Below, piece after piece: positions 1 to 7,715 of a stretch of DNA of 64,000 nt (position 1 is the stretch's first letter; each line of letters starts with the position of its first letter). Under the pieces are notes generated by a model, which had not been told where the DNA came from, made no database searches, and saw only the letters and a list, made by a program, of their open reading frames with translations. The stretch comes from Alteromonadaceae bacterium BrNp21-10 (GTDB lineage Bacteria; Pseudomonadota; Gammaproteobacteria; Enterobacterales; Alteromonadaceae), in assembly GCA_030418115.1 (NCBI GenBank), contig JAUHQD010000005.1:124001-188000 (forward strand). Reading direction: 5' to 3'. Position numbers and translations under genes: made by a program.

Positions 1-63
1 CATAGTTTAGGCGGTGCCAACGCGACACCCAAGCTAAACTTCTACGGCAAAAGTCAATTTTAG
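1..63 (+). CDS. C-terminal end of a protein, probably an outer-membrane beta-barrel (partial)
   Basis: Frame 1 is open from the window edge and stops with TAG at 61-63, giving 20 residues that end in N-F-Y-G-K-S-Q-F. Alternating hydrophobic residues with a terminal phenylalanine are typical of the last strand of BAM-assembled outer-membrane barrels. That is a family generalisation; with only 20 residues the identity is unknown. It could be a chance open frame, but the stop is followed directly by a hairpin repeat, as expected downstream of a gene. Confidence 0.4.
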   Translation, partial: HSLGGANATPKLNFYGKSQF

Positions 64-81
64 CAGCAATTCACTCCATAG

Positions 82-102
82 ATCCCGCATCAAGTGCGGG
101 AT
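82..102. repeat. Dispersed hairpin repeat (CCCGCA-TCAAG-TGCGGG)
   Basis: Eight-base perfect stem ATCCCGCA/TGCGGGAT with a five-base loop TCAAG. The hairpin is followed by GACA rather than a T-tract. Short imperfect palindromes of this form occur as scattered intergenic repeats in many proteobacteria. It sits between the end of the partial gene at the window edge and the convergent DMT transporter gene, so it could also help end transcription. Confidence 0.6.
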
Positions 103-119
103 GACAATCCCAAACGCGC

Positions 120-150
120 GGCAGGATGCCAGCTGGCGCAACCAATAAAA
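120..150. repeat. GGA-loop hairpin repeat, copy A
   Basis: GGCA-GGA-TGCC hairpin followed by CAGCTGGCGCAACC and AATAAAAA. The same arrangement, with small changes, recurs at 41567-41597, again just beyond the 3' end of a minus-strand gene. The CA-GGA-TG core also forms the apex of hairpins in the tRNA-Gly array at 22.3-22.9 kb. On the minus strand the run of T could make this a terminator for the DMT transporter gene. Confidence 0.5.
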
Positions 151-157
151 ACAGCCG

Positions 158-1000
158 CTACTGCCGCCACCTCTTATTCAACCACAATGCCAACACAATC
201 ACACCACCGCCGATGGCCAATCGGCCAAGATCTGCTTCGCGATTCCATATCAAAACATTCACCACAATCCCGGCGGGGATCAGCAGATTATTCATAATGG
301 CTAAGGTACCAACATCTACAAGAGTGGCGCCTTTGTTCCAGACAAAATATCCCACGCCGGAGGCGATAATACCGAGGTAAATCAAAATTCCCCATTGCAT
401 ATTAGTGGTCGGTAACTTACTACTGTCGCCAAAGGCAGCATAAGTGCATAACGCTACTATTAACGCACCAATAAAGAACCAAGCGAATACCGTTTGTTGC
501 GCAATCTGCTGATGTTCCATTAAGCGTTTGTAAGTGACTTGGCCGGTGGCAAAACACAAGTTAGCGCACTGCACCATGACTAAACCGGTAATGAAGTTGG
601 CGTTGATGCCGTCGTAACGAATAGCAATGGCACCGAGGGTGGCAATGCTGGCGGTGAGCAAAAAAGTACGGTTGAATTTTTGATTTAGAGCATCGTTGAT
701 TAAGGTAATGTAGATGGGTGTCATCACTGTGAACAACAATACTTCCGGTACGCTTAGATACAGAAAAGACTGATAGTAAAAGCCATACATCAGCCCCAGC
801 TGTACGGCCCCCACTGCCATGAATTTTAGGGCTAGTGGCCATTGAATGCCTTTGAGTTTTAAAAAAGGTACAAACATCAGGGTGGCTAATGCAATACGCA
901 TTAACACGGCAAACCACGGATCGACTTTCCCCGCTAAATACACACCAATAAGGCTGAATGAAAACGCCCATAATAGGGTGACAGCAATTAAATAACGCAA
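158..1000 (-). CDS. EamA/DMT-family inner-membrane transporter
   Basis: A 280-residue, very hydrophobic protein with about ten predicted membrane segments arranged as two EamA repeats (roughly residues 5-130 and 143-275). This is the standard architecture of drug/metabolite exporters of the carboxylate/amino acid/amine subgroup. The substrate cannot be deduced. The start is TTG, preceded by AAGGA six bases upstream, which supports this otherwise weak start codon. It runs convergent to the partial gene at the window edge. A second, unrelated-in-context EamA protein lies at 18537-19406. Confidence 0.85.
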   Translation of the reverse strand: MRYLIAVTLLWAFSFSLIGVYLAGKVDPWFAVLMRIALATLMFVPFLKLKGIQWPLALKFMAVGAVQLGLMYGFYYQSFLYLSVPEVLLFTVMTPIYITLINDALNQKFNRTFLLTASIATLGAIAIRYDGINANFITGLVMVQCANLCFATGQVTYKRLMEHQQIAQQTVFAWFFIGALIVALCTYAAFGDSSKLPTTNMQWGILIYLGIIASGVGYFVWNKGATLVDVGTLAIMNNLLIPAGIVVNVLIWNREADLGRLAIGGGVIVLALWLNKRWRQ

Positions 1001-1026
1001 TGGACGTCCTTGTGAACTAAGTCAGT

Positions 1027-1482
1027 TTAATGGGCTTGGTACGCTTGTGTACCCCATAGCGGCACGGTAGATAAACTATGTTTAAAGCTGCCTGAAGTTT
1101 CCTTAGTGGAGTAAGACACATACATAAGGGTTTGCGAATCGGCATCGAAAACACGGCGGATCTTCATTGTTTTAAATAACACACTTTTTGATTTAGTAAA
1201 CACTACTTCACCGGATTTGGATTTATCGATCTGACTGATCATTTGTGCCGTGATTTCACCGGTTTGCCGACAAGCGATAGAGCTGTCCGATGGGTCTGCC
1301 AAACTTAAATTAGCTTCAATACTAGCCACATGACAGGTTACGCCAGTAACAATAGGGTCAACCAAGGTATTGAGTTTAATATCCTGTGTAGTAAATAACC
1401 CTAAGGAAATATCACCCACATCATTATTATCGCAGGCGCTTAGTAGTAAACTTAAACTCAATAGTAGCCAATACTTTTTCAT
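1027..1482 (-). CDS. creA: CreA family lipoprotein
   Basis: A 151-residue protein with a lipoprotein signal (lipobox L-L-S-A-C, Cys17) and the CreA family core: V-T-G-V-T-C-H-V near residues 46-53 and D-P-S-D-S-S-I-A-C-R-Q around residues 63-73. CreA is a small conserved protein of unknown biochemical function; the E. coli homologue lies beside creBCD, but no creBC-like genes are near here. A good AGGA ribosome site precedes the ATG. The paired cysteines suggest an exported, possibly disulfide-bonded protein (inference). Confidence 0.88.
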   Translation of the reverse strand: MKKYWLLLSLSLLLSACDNNDVGDISLGLFTTQDIKLNTLVDPIVTGVTCHVASIEANLSLADPSDSSIACRQTGEITAQMISQIDKSKSGEVVFTKSKSVLFKTMKIRRVFDADSQTLMYVSYSTKETSGSFKHSLSTVPLWGTQAYQAH

Positions 1483-1619
1483 CTATTCGTCCTTTTATAA
1501 CCAGAGGCCTAGTCTAAATCAAAATGCCTTAAACGTCGTAAATTAGCCAAAAATGTTATAGATATTAACCCGTCATTGGGATTTACTAGACGATAAAATT
1601 AGCCAAGGAAAGGAACACC

Positions 1620-2564
1620 ATGAACAAGTGCTTTATTATTTTATGCCTGTTTATCAGCCAATTTTGCATGGCAAACCAACTGGAAATCAGAACCGGCCTG
1701 CAATTAACCGCTGATCATTTCCCCCAAGCCAATATTCCTAAGGGTGAATTAAAAGGGCCCTTTGAATTTCACAGCAAGATAATTAGCGGTACGGTGCGCC
1801 GTTATTGGGTCTTTGTACCGGCACAATATAACGCCAATGAACCCGCCAGTTTATTGGTGTTCCAAGATGGCCAGCGCGCCACCAACCCTAGCGGTTCATT
1901 ACGGGTACCGCAAGTTATGGAAAATTTGATTGGCAAAGGCGAAATGCCGACGACCATTGGCGTATTTATTACCCCCGGCAATACCTCGGCCCAATATCCT
2001 GACAATTTAGGCATGAGTAACCCCAACCATCGCGCGCCAGAGTACGACGCTATGGATGACCGTTACGCACGTATGTTAATTGATGAAATGCTGCCGCTGA
2101 TTGCCAAAGATTATAACTTGACCAAAGACCCTGTTCAGCGCGCCATTGGTGGTACTAGTAGTGGAGCCATTGCGGCTTTTACAGTGGCCTGGCATCGCCC
2201 GGACATGTTCCGCAAAGTGTATAGCAGCATTGGCAGTTTTGTTTCTATTGGCTTTAAGCCTGACGCTAAACCTATTGCACTTGGAGGGCAAGATTATCCC
2301 GCATTAATACGCCGCGAAGCTATTCGCCCTTTAAAGGTATTTATCCAAGATGGCAGTAATGATTTAGATAATGAATGGGGCAACTGGTTTTTATCCAATC
2401 AGCAAATGCTAAAAGCACTAAATTACGCTAATCGCATTGCCGATAAAAATGCAGTGCAAGGGCCGCGTTATCAGGTCACGGCGGTTTGGACCGATGGTGA
2501 ACATAACGATAAGCATCCTGGCATGCTGCTACCAGAAGGCCTACGTTGGTTGTGGAAAGATTAG
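1620..2564 (+). CDS. Secreted esterase, alpha/beta hydrolase (esterase D / enterochelin esterase type)
   Basis: A 314-residue protein with an N-terminal signal peptide (cleavage near residue 19). The nucleophile elbow G-T-S-S-G places catalytic Ser at residue 180, and the late E-H-N-D-K-H segment supplies the probable catalytic His. The fold resembles the PF00756 esterase group, which includes carbohydrate acyl esterases (CE1) and siderophore esterases. The next genes encode pectin/galactan hydrolases, so deacylation of plant or algal polysaccharide is a reasonable inference, not shown. Start ATG has AAGGAAAGGA upstream. Confidence 0.75.
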   Translation: MNKCFIILCLFISQFCMANQLEIRTGLQLTADHFPQANIPKGELKGPFEFHSKIISGTVRRYWVFVPAQYNANEPASLLVFQDGQRATNPSGSLRVPQVMENLIGKGEMPTTIGVFITPGNTSAQYPDNLGMSNPNHRAPEYDAMDDRYARMLIDEMLPLIAKDYNLTKDPVQRAIGGTSSGAIAAFTVAWHRPDMFRKVYSSIGSFVSIGFKPDAKPIALGGQDYPALIRREAIRPLKVFIQDGSNDLDNEWGNWFLSNQQMLKALNYANRIADKNAVQGPRYQVTAVWTDGEHNDKHPGMLLPEGLRWLWKD

Positions 2565-2586
2565 CTTAAGCCTATTCACAATTAAC

Positions 2587-3687
2587 TTAAGGCTCTAGGG
2601 CAAGCAAGCCATTAGCGAACCACAACAATGGCGCTTGCCCGTGAAAATCACCGGTTATTTTAGGACGTTGCAAATAGTAATTAATATCCTGACTTTGGCC
2701 GGTGCCGACGCAAACATCCGTTAATAAACCTTGTGGGTCCACATAAGTCATCAACGCCGCCCAGGCTTTTTGGTAAGCCTTGGTATATTCAGGGCCAGTT
2801 AAAATCCCTTTGCTAACCCCGACTAACATGGCGTAACCGAACATTGCGGTGGCCGAGGTTTCTTTCCATGCCTTAGGCTCATTAACCAGCTGTCGCCACA
2901 TACCATCGTCGGCCTGAAACCCCAGCAACGCCGCCATCATTTTTTGATAACCGGCTAATACTTGTGGGTAATAAACATGATTCGAGGGTAACTCCGCAAG
3001 TAATTCAGCGATCCCAGCCGCTACCCAGCCATTTCCCCTACCCCAGTAAAAATGCGCATTTTCACCATGAAAAAATAGGCCATTAGCTTGCTGCAATTTA
3101 TTGAGATAGTTAGCGGTTTGTAATGCTGCACGATCTAAGTAAATTGGATTACCCGTTGCTCGATAGGCCTGCACCTGCAAAATATTGACCATATATATAT
3201 CGTCAATCCAGTAGCGTGTTTGCTGGCTCATACCATTAGCTAACGGCTGCTGCCATTGTGCATCGGCCAATTCCAGCCCTTGTTTTAATGCCTGTTTATC
3301 ACCGCTAATCAAGTAGTGTTGTAATGGCACAACACCATAAACATTGGCATCAACATGCTCAGCGAATACCAATTTATCCACATCCGGCACCTGCTCAAAG
3401 CGCTGCAATAATTGTTGCAGCAGCTGTGGTTTATTACGTTGATGCGCAAAGTCTAGCGCTGCATAACCCAGTACCGCTTCGGCGTAATGAATACCAGTAA
3501 AGTGGTCGCTGATATACAGCATAAATTCGTCATGTTTGAGTAAATCATCAACAATCATTTGGGCAATAACTTCAGGGGATTTAACACTATGCGCGGTTAC
3601 TTCTGAAGGTTGAGCGGCGACTGCCACTGCATTTTCGAAACAACTCAAAACCATAAAAAGCAATACAATATAATTACGACAATCCAT
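2587..3687 (-). CDS. GH88/GH105 unsaturated rhamnogalacturonyl hydrolase, exported
   Basis: About 366 residues with a signal peptide ending in A-V-A-V-A-A-Q. Family hallmarks are W-I-D-D-I-Y-M (with the likely catalytic Asp), W-G-R-G-N-G-W and E-T-S-A-T-A-M-F. GH105 enzymes remove the 4,5-unsaturated uronic acid left by pectate or rhamnogalacturonan lyases. The frame extends upstream to a GTG at 3744, but ATG at 3687 has a GGGGA ribosome site and gives a clean signal peptide, so it is preferred. It is divergent from the GH53 gene and shares its regulatory region. Confidence 0.85.
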   Translation of the reverse strand: MDCRNYIVLLFMVLSCFENAVAVAAQPSEVTAHSVKSPEVIAQMIVDDLLKHDEFMLYISDHFTGIHYAEAVLGYAALDFAHQRNKPQLLQQLLQRFEQVPDVDKLVFAEHVDANVYGVVPLQHYLISGDKQALKQGLELADAQWQQPLANGMSQQTRYWIDDIYMVNILQVQAYRATGNPIYLDRAALQTANYLNKLQQANGLFFHGENAHFYWGRGNGWVAAGIAELLAELPSNHVYYPQVLAGYQKMMAALLGFQADDGMWRQLVNEPKAWKETSATAMFGYAMLVGVSKGILTGPEYTKAYQKAWAALMTYVDPQGLLTDVCVGTGQSQDINYYLQRPKITGDFHGQAPLLWFANGLLALEP

Positions 3688-3779
3688 TTGGATTTTCCCC
3701 ATTAGCTGATAGCTGAGCGCTATTAAATAAATCAGTGACCTCACTAAAGCCTATTGATACAGCTTATTCTTTGGTTAAA

Positions 3780-3798
3780 CATGATGATAATCATTCTT
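3780..3798. promoter_or_regulatory. Possible Fur-type box
   Basis: The segment around ATGATGATAATCATTCTT matches the classical 19-base Fur consensus at 15 positions by my own alignment, centred on the palindrome ATGATAATCAT. It lies in the shared upstream region of the GH105 and GH53 genes. Iron control of polysaccharide hydrolases would be unexpected, so this may be chance. Confidence 0.28.
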
Positions 3799-3907
3799 GG
3801 CTTTTCGATTTTTGCTAGACATTTATAAGGTATTAAACCTCTCAACCACTCCATTACGACTTATTTACCACTGGACAATCCCTTTCCCTGGGTTTAATCT
3901 GCAATTA

Positions 3908-3925
3908 AAGGTAAACGTTTACCTT
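3908..3925. promoter_or_regulatory. LacI-family operator, perfect 18-bp palindrome
   Basis: AAGGTAAACGTTTACCTT reads identically on both strands. A central CG flanked by AAA/TTT is the signature of operators bound by LacI/GalR-family repressors. It ends 31 bases before the GH53 start and lies about 220 bases upstream of the divergent GH105 gene, so it probably controls galactan use. No LacI-family gene is in this window, so the regulator would be encoded elsewhere. Confidence 0.7.
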
Positions 3926-3956
3926 CTTGATTTTACTGACACAAGGCCTAACTTAA

Positions 3957-5135
3957 ATGCAATTTAAACTGAGTAAAATAGCCAGCATTATTGCCGCCAG
4001 CACACTCCTTACTTTCGCTGGTTGTAGCGGTAACGGCGCCAATAACGCCTCAGCTCCGGCGACAGTCGTGCCGCCAACTACCGAATTATCTCCCGCTGCC
4101 GATCCTCGCGATAGCAACAACTATATTTTAGGGGCGGATATTTCCAGCTATAGCGAAATGTTGGATAAAGGAGTGATCTTCGTTGACACCGATGGCGAAG
4201 AAAAATCACTATTAGCGCTATTAAAAAATCATGGTTTTAATAGTATTCGCCTACGTACTTTTGTTGACCCTGCTGCGCCTTATGGGTACGCGTCCAGTAA
4301 TCATTGCCCCGGCAAGCTTAAGGATTACAACAGCAAGCAGGACATTGTTGAGTTGGCACAACAGGTAAAAGCAGCGGGTATGTCATTACTGTTAGATTTC
4401 CACTATAGCGATACTTGGGCCGACCCCAATAAACAGGTTATTCCACAAAGCTGGCGGCACCTAGCCAGTGTTGAAGATATGGCAGATCAACTTAACGCCT
4501 ATACCGTGGACGTAATGCAGGCTTTGGCAGATGTTGATGCGCTGCCCGCCATGGTACAAGTCGGTAATGAAATCACCCCAGGAATGCTGTTGCACACACC
4601 TACTGATGCCACCGATTGCTATGGTAATAATTCTGCATATAGTCAGAACATCAATGGCAGTAGCTCTAATTGGGAAGCGTTATCGACATTACTGAAAGCG
4701 GGTATAGGCGGGGTTAAACAAGTCAGTCCCGAGAGTAAAATTATGCTGCATGTAGAAAACACCGAACATCTTGCCGGTATTATTGATTGGGTGAATGGTG
4801 CGCAATCCCAAGGCGTGGAATTTGATGTATTAGGTTTATCTGCCTACGAAAAATGGCAAGGGCCGTCTAGCGCTTGGCCACAAACCTTAGAATCATTAGG
4901 CACAACCTTCCCACAACTAACGTTTTCAATCGTGGAATACAATCCGCAACGGCGTTTACTCAACGATATTATGTATAACCTACCTGACTCTCGTGGTGTA
5001 GGTACCTACTTCTGGGAGCCAGCACTGTCTGGTGAATGGGGTCAGGCGATGTTTACTATTAACGGTAACCGTTATACCGCCAAACCACAGGATTTTGCTG
5101 AATACGATAAGATTAAAACTGATTTTGGTTTGTAG
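3957..5135 (+). CDS. GH53 arabinogalactan endo-beta-1,4-galactanase, lipoprotein
   Basis: A 392-residue protein with a lipobox F-A-G-C near residue 23, suggesting lipid anchoring at the cell surface or periplasm. GH53 motifs are clear: I-L-G-A-D near the start, R-L-R-T-F-V-D-P, L-L-L-D-F-H-Y-S-D-T-W-A-D, the acid/base Glu in Q-V-G-N-E-I (residue 205) and the nucleophile Glu in V-E-Y-N-P (residue 327). GH53 enzymes cut beta-1,4-galactan side chains of pectin (type I arabinogalactan). The upstream LacI-type palindrome implies sugar-responsive repression. A strong bidirectional terminator follows. Confidence 0.92.
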   Translation: MQFKLSKIASIIAASTLLTFAGCSGNGANNASAPATVVPPTTELSPAADPRDSNNYILGADISSYSEMLDKGVIFVDTDGEEKSLLALLKNHGFNSIRLRTFVDPAAPYGYASSNHCPGKLKDYNSKQDIVELAQQVKAAGMSLLLDFHYSDTWADPNKQVIPQSWRHLASVEDMADQLNAYTVDVMQALADVDALPAMVQVGNEITPGMLLHTPTDATDCYGNNSAYSQNINGSSSNWEALSTLLKAGIGGVKQVSPESKIMLHVENTEHLAGIIDWVNGAQSQGVEFDVLGLSAYEKWQGPSSAWPQTLESLGTTFPQLTFSIVEYNPQRRLLNDIMYNLPDSRGVGTYFWEPALSGEWGQAMFTINGNRYTAKPQDFAEYDKIKTDFGL

Positions 5136-5223
5136 TGTTCGTGATATTTAACAAGGCCGCTATCGTTTATCGGTTACAAAAACTTCGGCACTAAATCCAC
5201 CTCAATAAAATTACAGACAATAA

Positions 5224-5247
5224 AAAAGGACGCTAATGCGTCCTTTT
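5224..5247. terminator. Bidirectional rho-independent terminator
   Basis: Perfect ten-base stem AAAAGGACGC/GCGTCCTTTT with a four-base TAAT loop, flanked by A-rich and T-rich runs. It lies between the convergent GH53 gene and the PEP-CTERM gene and can serve both. Confidence 0.88.
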
Positions 5248-5269
5248 CTAAAATTATCTATTCTTGGTA

Positions 5270-5749
5270 TTAAGCTTTACGACGAAACGCTAAGCCTAAT
5301 AAACCTAAACCAATTAGCAATGTAGAAGCTGGCTCTGGAACTGGACGGCCTTGACGAATATCGCTCTCACTTCCTGTACCTGATGTTTGTAGAGTAGGAT
5401 CACTACCAAACTCAAGACTTACATCATAGCTATCATCCTGCTGATTTCCTGGATTTTCGACAACTAAGACATAATCACCAGGGCCTATGGTATCTGGAAT
5501 AGGGATAGCAGCACCACCGCCAGCAGTATATACACCGCCGATATATGAACTACCGCCAAACAAGCCAAAATTACTACTATCCGTACTCCAAAAATTCACA
5601 TTAACTATTTGATTTATTACTGTGAAATATCTGAAATCATCATTACCTGATTCAAATGTACCACTAAAATCCACATGCACTAGAGTTGCATTGGCTGCAC
5701 CAGACAACATCAAACAAGCTAGCAAAGGTAACGCAAGTAACTTTTTCAT
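5270..5749 (-). CDS. PEP-CTERM sorting-domain protein
   Basis: A 159-residue protein with an N-terminal signal peptide (cleaved near A-N-A-T, residue 21) and a C-terminal tripartite tail: V-P-E-P-A-S, a hydrophobic helix, then R-R-K-A. This is the PEP-CTERM signal recognised by EpsH-type exosortase. The middle resembles small Gly/Asp-rich secreted domains (DVUA0089-like) but I cannot assign a function. Exosortase-linked proteins are usually tied to exopolysaccharide or extracellular matrix; neither exosortase nor EPS genes are visible here, so the sorting enzyme must be encoded elsewhere. Confidence 0.85.
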   Translation of the reverse strand: MKKLLALPLLACLMLSGAANATLVHVDFSGTFESGNDDFRYFTVINQIVNVNFWSTDSSNFGLFGGSSYIGGVYTAGGGAAIPIPDTIGPGDYVLVVENPGNQQDDSYDVSLEFGSDPTLQTSGTGSESDIRQGRPVPEPASTLLIGLGLLGLAFRRKA

Positions 5750-5950
5750 ACTTCAATTCCTACATCCATAATTTACGAATAACATTGCTTCGAAAGGTTG
5801 TGAACTTCTTGCATTAACCTTCAATTGCATCTGGGGTTGACTAAAGCACTTTTCGAGCCAACTTTTACTCAATCAGTCCCTTCCCTTTAAAGACGCTGGC
5901 GGCATAGGTAATAGTAATTCTAATTACTCTGAGATTTTATTCTAAAGTGT

Positions 5951-6011
5951 AAAAAAAACCGACAGTATTCTTCTTCCTTTTTCAGGAGTACTCAATACTG
6001 CCAGTTTTTGT
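5951..6011 (-). terminator. Long-stem terminator after the CpxP-like gene
   Basis: Read on the minus strand, AAACTGGCAGTATT pairs with AATACTGTCGGTTT (14 pairs including two G-U), enclosing a loop of about 30 bases with its own small TCC/GGA hairpin, followed by eight T. This fits termination of the 6053-6871 gene. The rest of the 5750-6052 intergenic stretch holds nothing else I can support. Confidence 0.65.
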
Positions 6012-6052
6012 TAGCGGTGATGATTTTTTACTCGGTTAAAATAGCGCCGCTT

Positions 6053-6871
6053 TTAAGATCTACGTGACTGATGTTTTCTATGCATCTTTTTTTGCAATTT
6101 CACAAAACGTTGCTGCTGTTCCGGCGTTAATAATTGCCACATCTGTTGACGAAATTTCGCTTGAGCTACCGCCGCAGATTGCATATCTGGTTGATATTGC
6201 GCATACAACTCAGTCCATGAAGCTTCGGTTAACTTACCCTCACTAATTAAAGCTAACTCAGCCTTTTTAAAAGCTTGTTTAGATTGATGATGCTGAACTG
6301 CTTGTTCTTTTTGCGCTTGTTTTAAGGTAGCCAACGCAGCCGTTTGTTCATCTGTTAATTGCAGACGCTTATTCATATGCTTGGCACTATCGCCTTTATT
6401 ACGCTTATCCCCTTTGTTTTTATGCCCTCCATCTTTTTTGTTGTGCTGCCCTTTAGCTTGTCTTTCGTCGTCGGCTTGCAACCAACTTTGTTGCTGTTCG
6501 GCCGTTAATAATTGCCAAAGCTGTTGTTTAAGCAAAGCTCGTTGCCATTTTTTATCAGCGCTTTGCTCTAACTGATGACCAATAATCGCCGCCACCGCTT
6601 CTTCATCAAAAGCATCACTTTGAATAAGTACAGTTAACTGCTCATGGTTTTGACGCATTTCGGTTTTATCGGCAGTAAAGTCGGGTTTATTTTGCTCGAT
6701 GACTAAGCGTGCATCCTGTCGTTGCTGCTCGGTTAAGTCCAATTGCTTGAATAAGGCGCGTATCTCATGCTTACCTGAAAATTCGGCTTTAGCATACAAA
6801 GGCGAAGTAAATAATGACACTGCGAGCAAGGTTAGCGCGCTACTGGTTTTCATAATAGTTGGAAGTTTCAT
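6053..6871 (-). CDS. Two-domain Spy/CpxP-like periplasmic protein
   Basis: A 272-residue protein with a signal peptide ending S-P-L-Y-A. Four LTxxQ-type motifs are visible at residues 46, 122, 172 and 248, in two pairs separated by a Lys/Gly/His-rich linker (about 140-168). Each pair matches the signature of one Spy/CpxP domain, so the protein looks like a tandem duplication; normal CpxP and Spy are about 160 residues. ATG at 6871 is chosen because AGGAAA precedes it and gives a clean signal peptide; the frame extends 17 codons further upstream. It is divergent from cpxRA with CpxR-like sites between, so a role as stress-induced chaperone and kinase inhibitor is inferred. Confidence 0.8.
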   Translation of the reverse strand: MKLPTIMKTSSALTLLAVSLFTSPLYAKAEFSGKHEIRALFKQLDLTEQQRQDARLVIEQNKPDFTADKTEMRQNHEQLTVLIQSDAFDEEAVAAIIGHQLEQSADKKWQRALLKQQLWQLLTAEQQQSWLQADDERQAKGQHNKKDGGHKNKGDKRNKGDSAKHMNKRLQLTDEQTAALATLKQAQKEQAVQHHQSKQAFKKAELALISEGKLTEASWTELYAQYQPDMQSAAVAQAKFRQQMWQLLTPEQQQRFVKLQKKMHRKHQSRRS

Positions 6872-6918
6872 AGTTATTTCCTGTTTTGATATGTTGTCAT
6901 TATGATAGTGAAGACAAT

Positions 6919-6956
6919 GCAAAGTAACGCAAAGAGGGTGTAAAGGTTGTGTAAAG
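6919..6956. promoter_or_regulatory. Tandem CpxR-type box: four G(C/T)AAAG half-sites
   Basis: GCAAAG at 6919 and 6929 and GTAAAG at 6940 and 6951 are direct repeats at 10-11-base spacing, that is one helical turn. The last two form GTAAA-N6-GTAAA, which fits the known CpxR box (two GTAAA spaced by about five). The array sits between the divergent CpxP-like gene and cpxR, where autoregulation of both would be expected. Confidence 0.72.
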
Positions 6957-7019
6957 ATTGTTTTTAGTACTTTAGCTTATGCGGTAATCTGTCTGTGTTT
7001 CTTAACCACCAGAGCCAAA

Positions 7020-7715
7020 ATGACTGCTAAATCCATCCTAATTATTGATGATGATATCGAACTCACCGAGCTATTAAGCGAATACTTAATACCCAACGGC
7101 TTCGAAATTAGTATTGCCCATGACGGCCAACAAGGCCTGCAAACGGCGACTTCATCACAACACTTTGATTTAATTTTATTGGATGTAATGCTACCCGAAC
7201 TCGATGGTTTTGAAGTATTAAAACGTTTACGCCAAAGCCATAGTACGCCGATACTTATGCTGACCGCCAAGGGCGATGATTTCGATCGTATTATGGGCTT
7301 AGAAATGGGCGCCGATGATTATTTGGCCAAACCCTTTAATCCTCGTGTTTTGGTTGCCCGAATTAATGCCATGTTACGTCGCGTAGATTTATTAAACTCG
7401 CCCAAGCAGCAATCACTACATATTAATGATGTGGAAGTTTTCCCCGCCAGTTTGACCGCACTGTGTAATAACAAAGAACTCCCCCTAACGGGAACTGAGT
7501 TCGGCATTTTGCATGAATTAATGAATCATGTCGGTACCCTAGTAACCAAAAATCAATTAAGTGAACAGGTGTTAGGCCGCAAGATGGCTAGCTTTGATCG
7601 CAGTATTGATATGCATGTGAGTAACCTGCGTAAGAAGATCAACGATGTCACCACCGATGACAAAATCAAAACCGTGCGTGGTGCTGGTTATATTTTTATT
7701 GGCGTCACCCCATGA
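7020..7715 (+). CDS. cpxR: OmpR/PhoB-family response regulator, CpxR-like
   Basis: A 231-residue regulator: receiver domain (residues 5-118) with acidic pocket D10-D12, phospho-acceptor D55 and the conserved A-K-P-F lysine near 105, then a winged-helix DNA-binding domain (about 130-230) ending in the R-G-x-G-Y-I-F motif. The stop codon overlaps the start of the kinase gene (ATGA), a translationally coupled pair. Divergence from a CpxP-like gene and the tandem GTAAA boxes upstream identify it as the Cpx envelope-stress regulator. The ribosome site is weak, so expression may be modest. Confidence 0.85.
   Translation: MTAKSILIIDDDIELTELLSEYLIPNGFEISIAHDGQQGLQTATSSQHFDLILLDVMLPELDGFEVLKRLRQSHSTPILMLTAKGDDFDRIMGLEMGADDYLAKPFNPRVLVARINAMLRRVDLLNSPKQQSLHINDVEVFPASLTALCNNKELPLTGTEFGILHELMNHVGTLVTKNQLSEQVLGRKMASFDRSIDMHVSNLRKKINDVTTDDKIKTVRGAGYIFIGVTP

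Noticed and set aside
3688-3744. N-terminal extension of the GH105 protein from a GTG
   Set aside because: An ATG at 3687 has a good ribosome site and a clean signal peptide.
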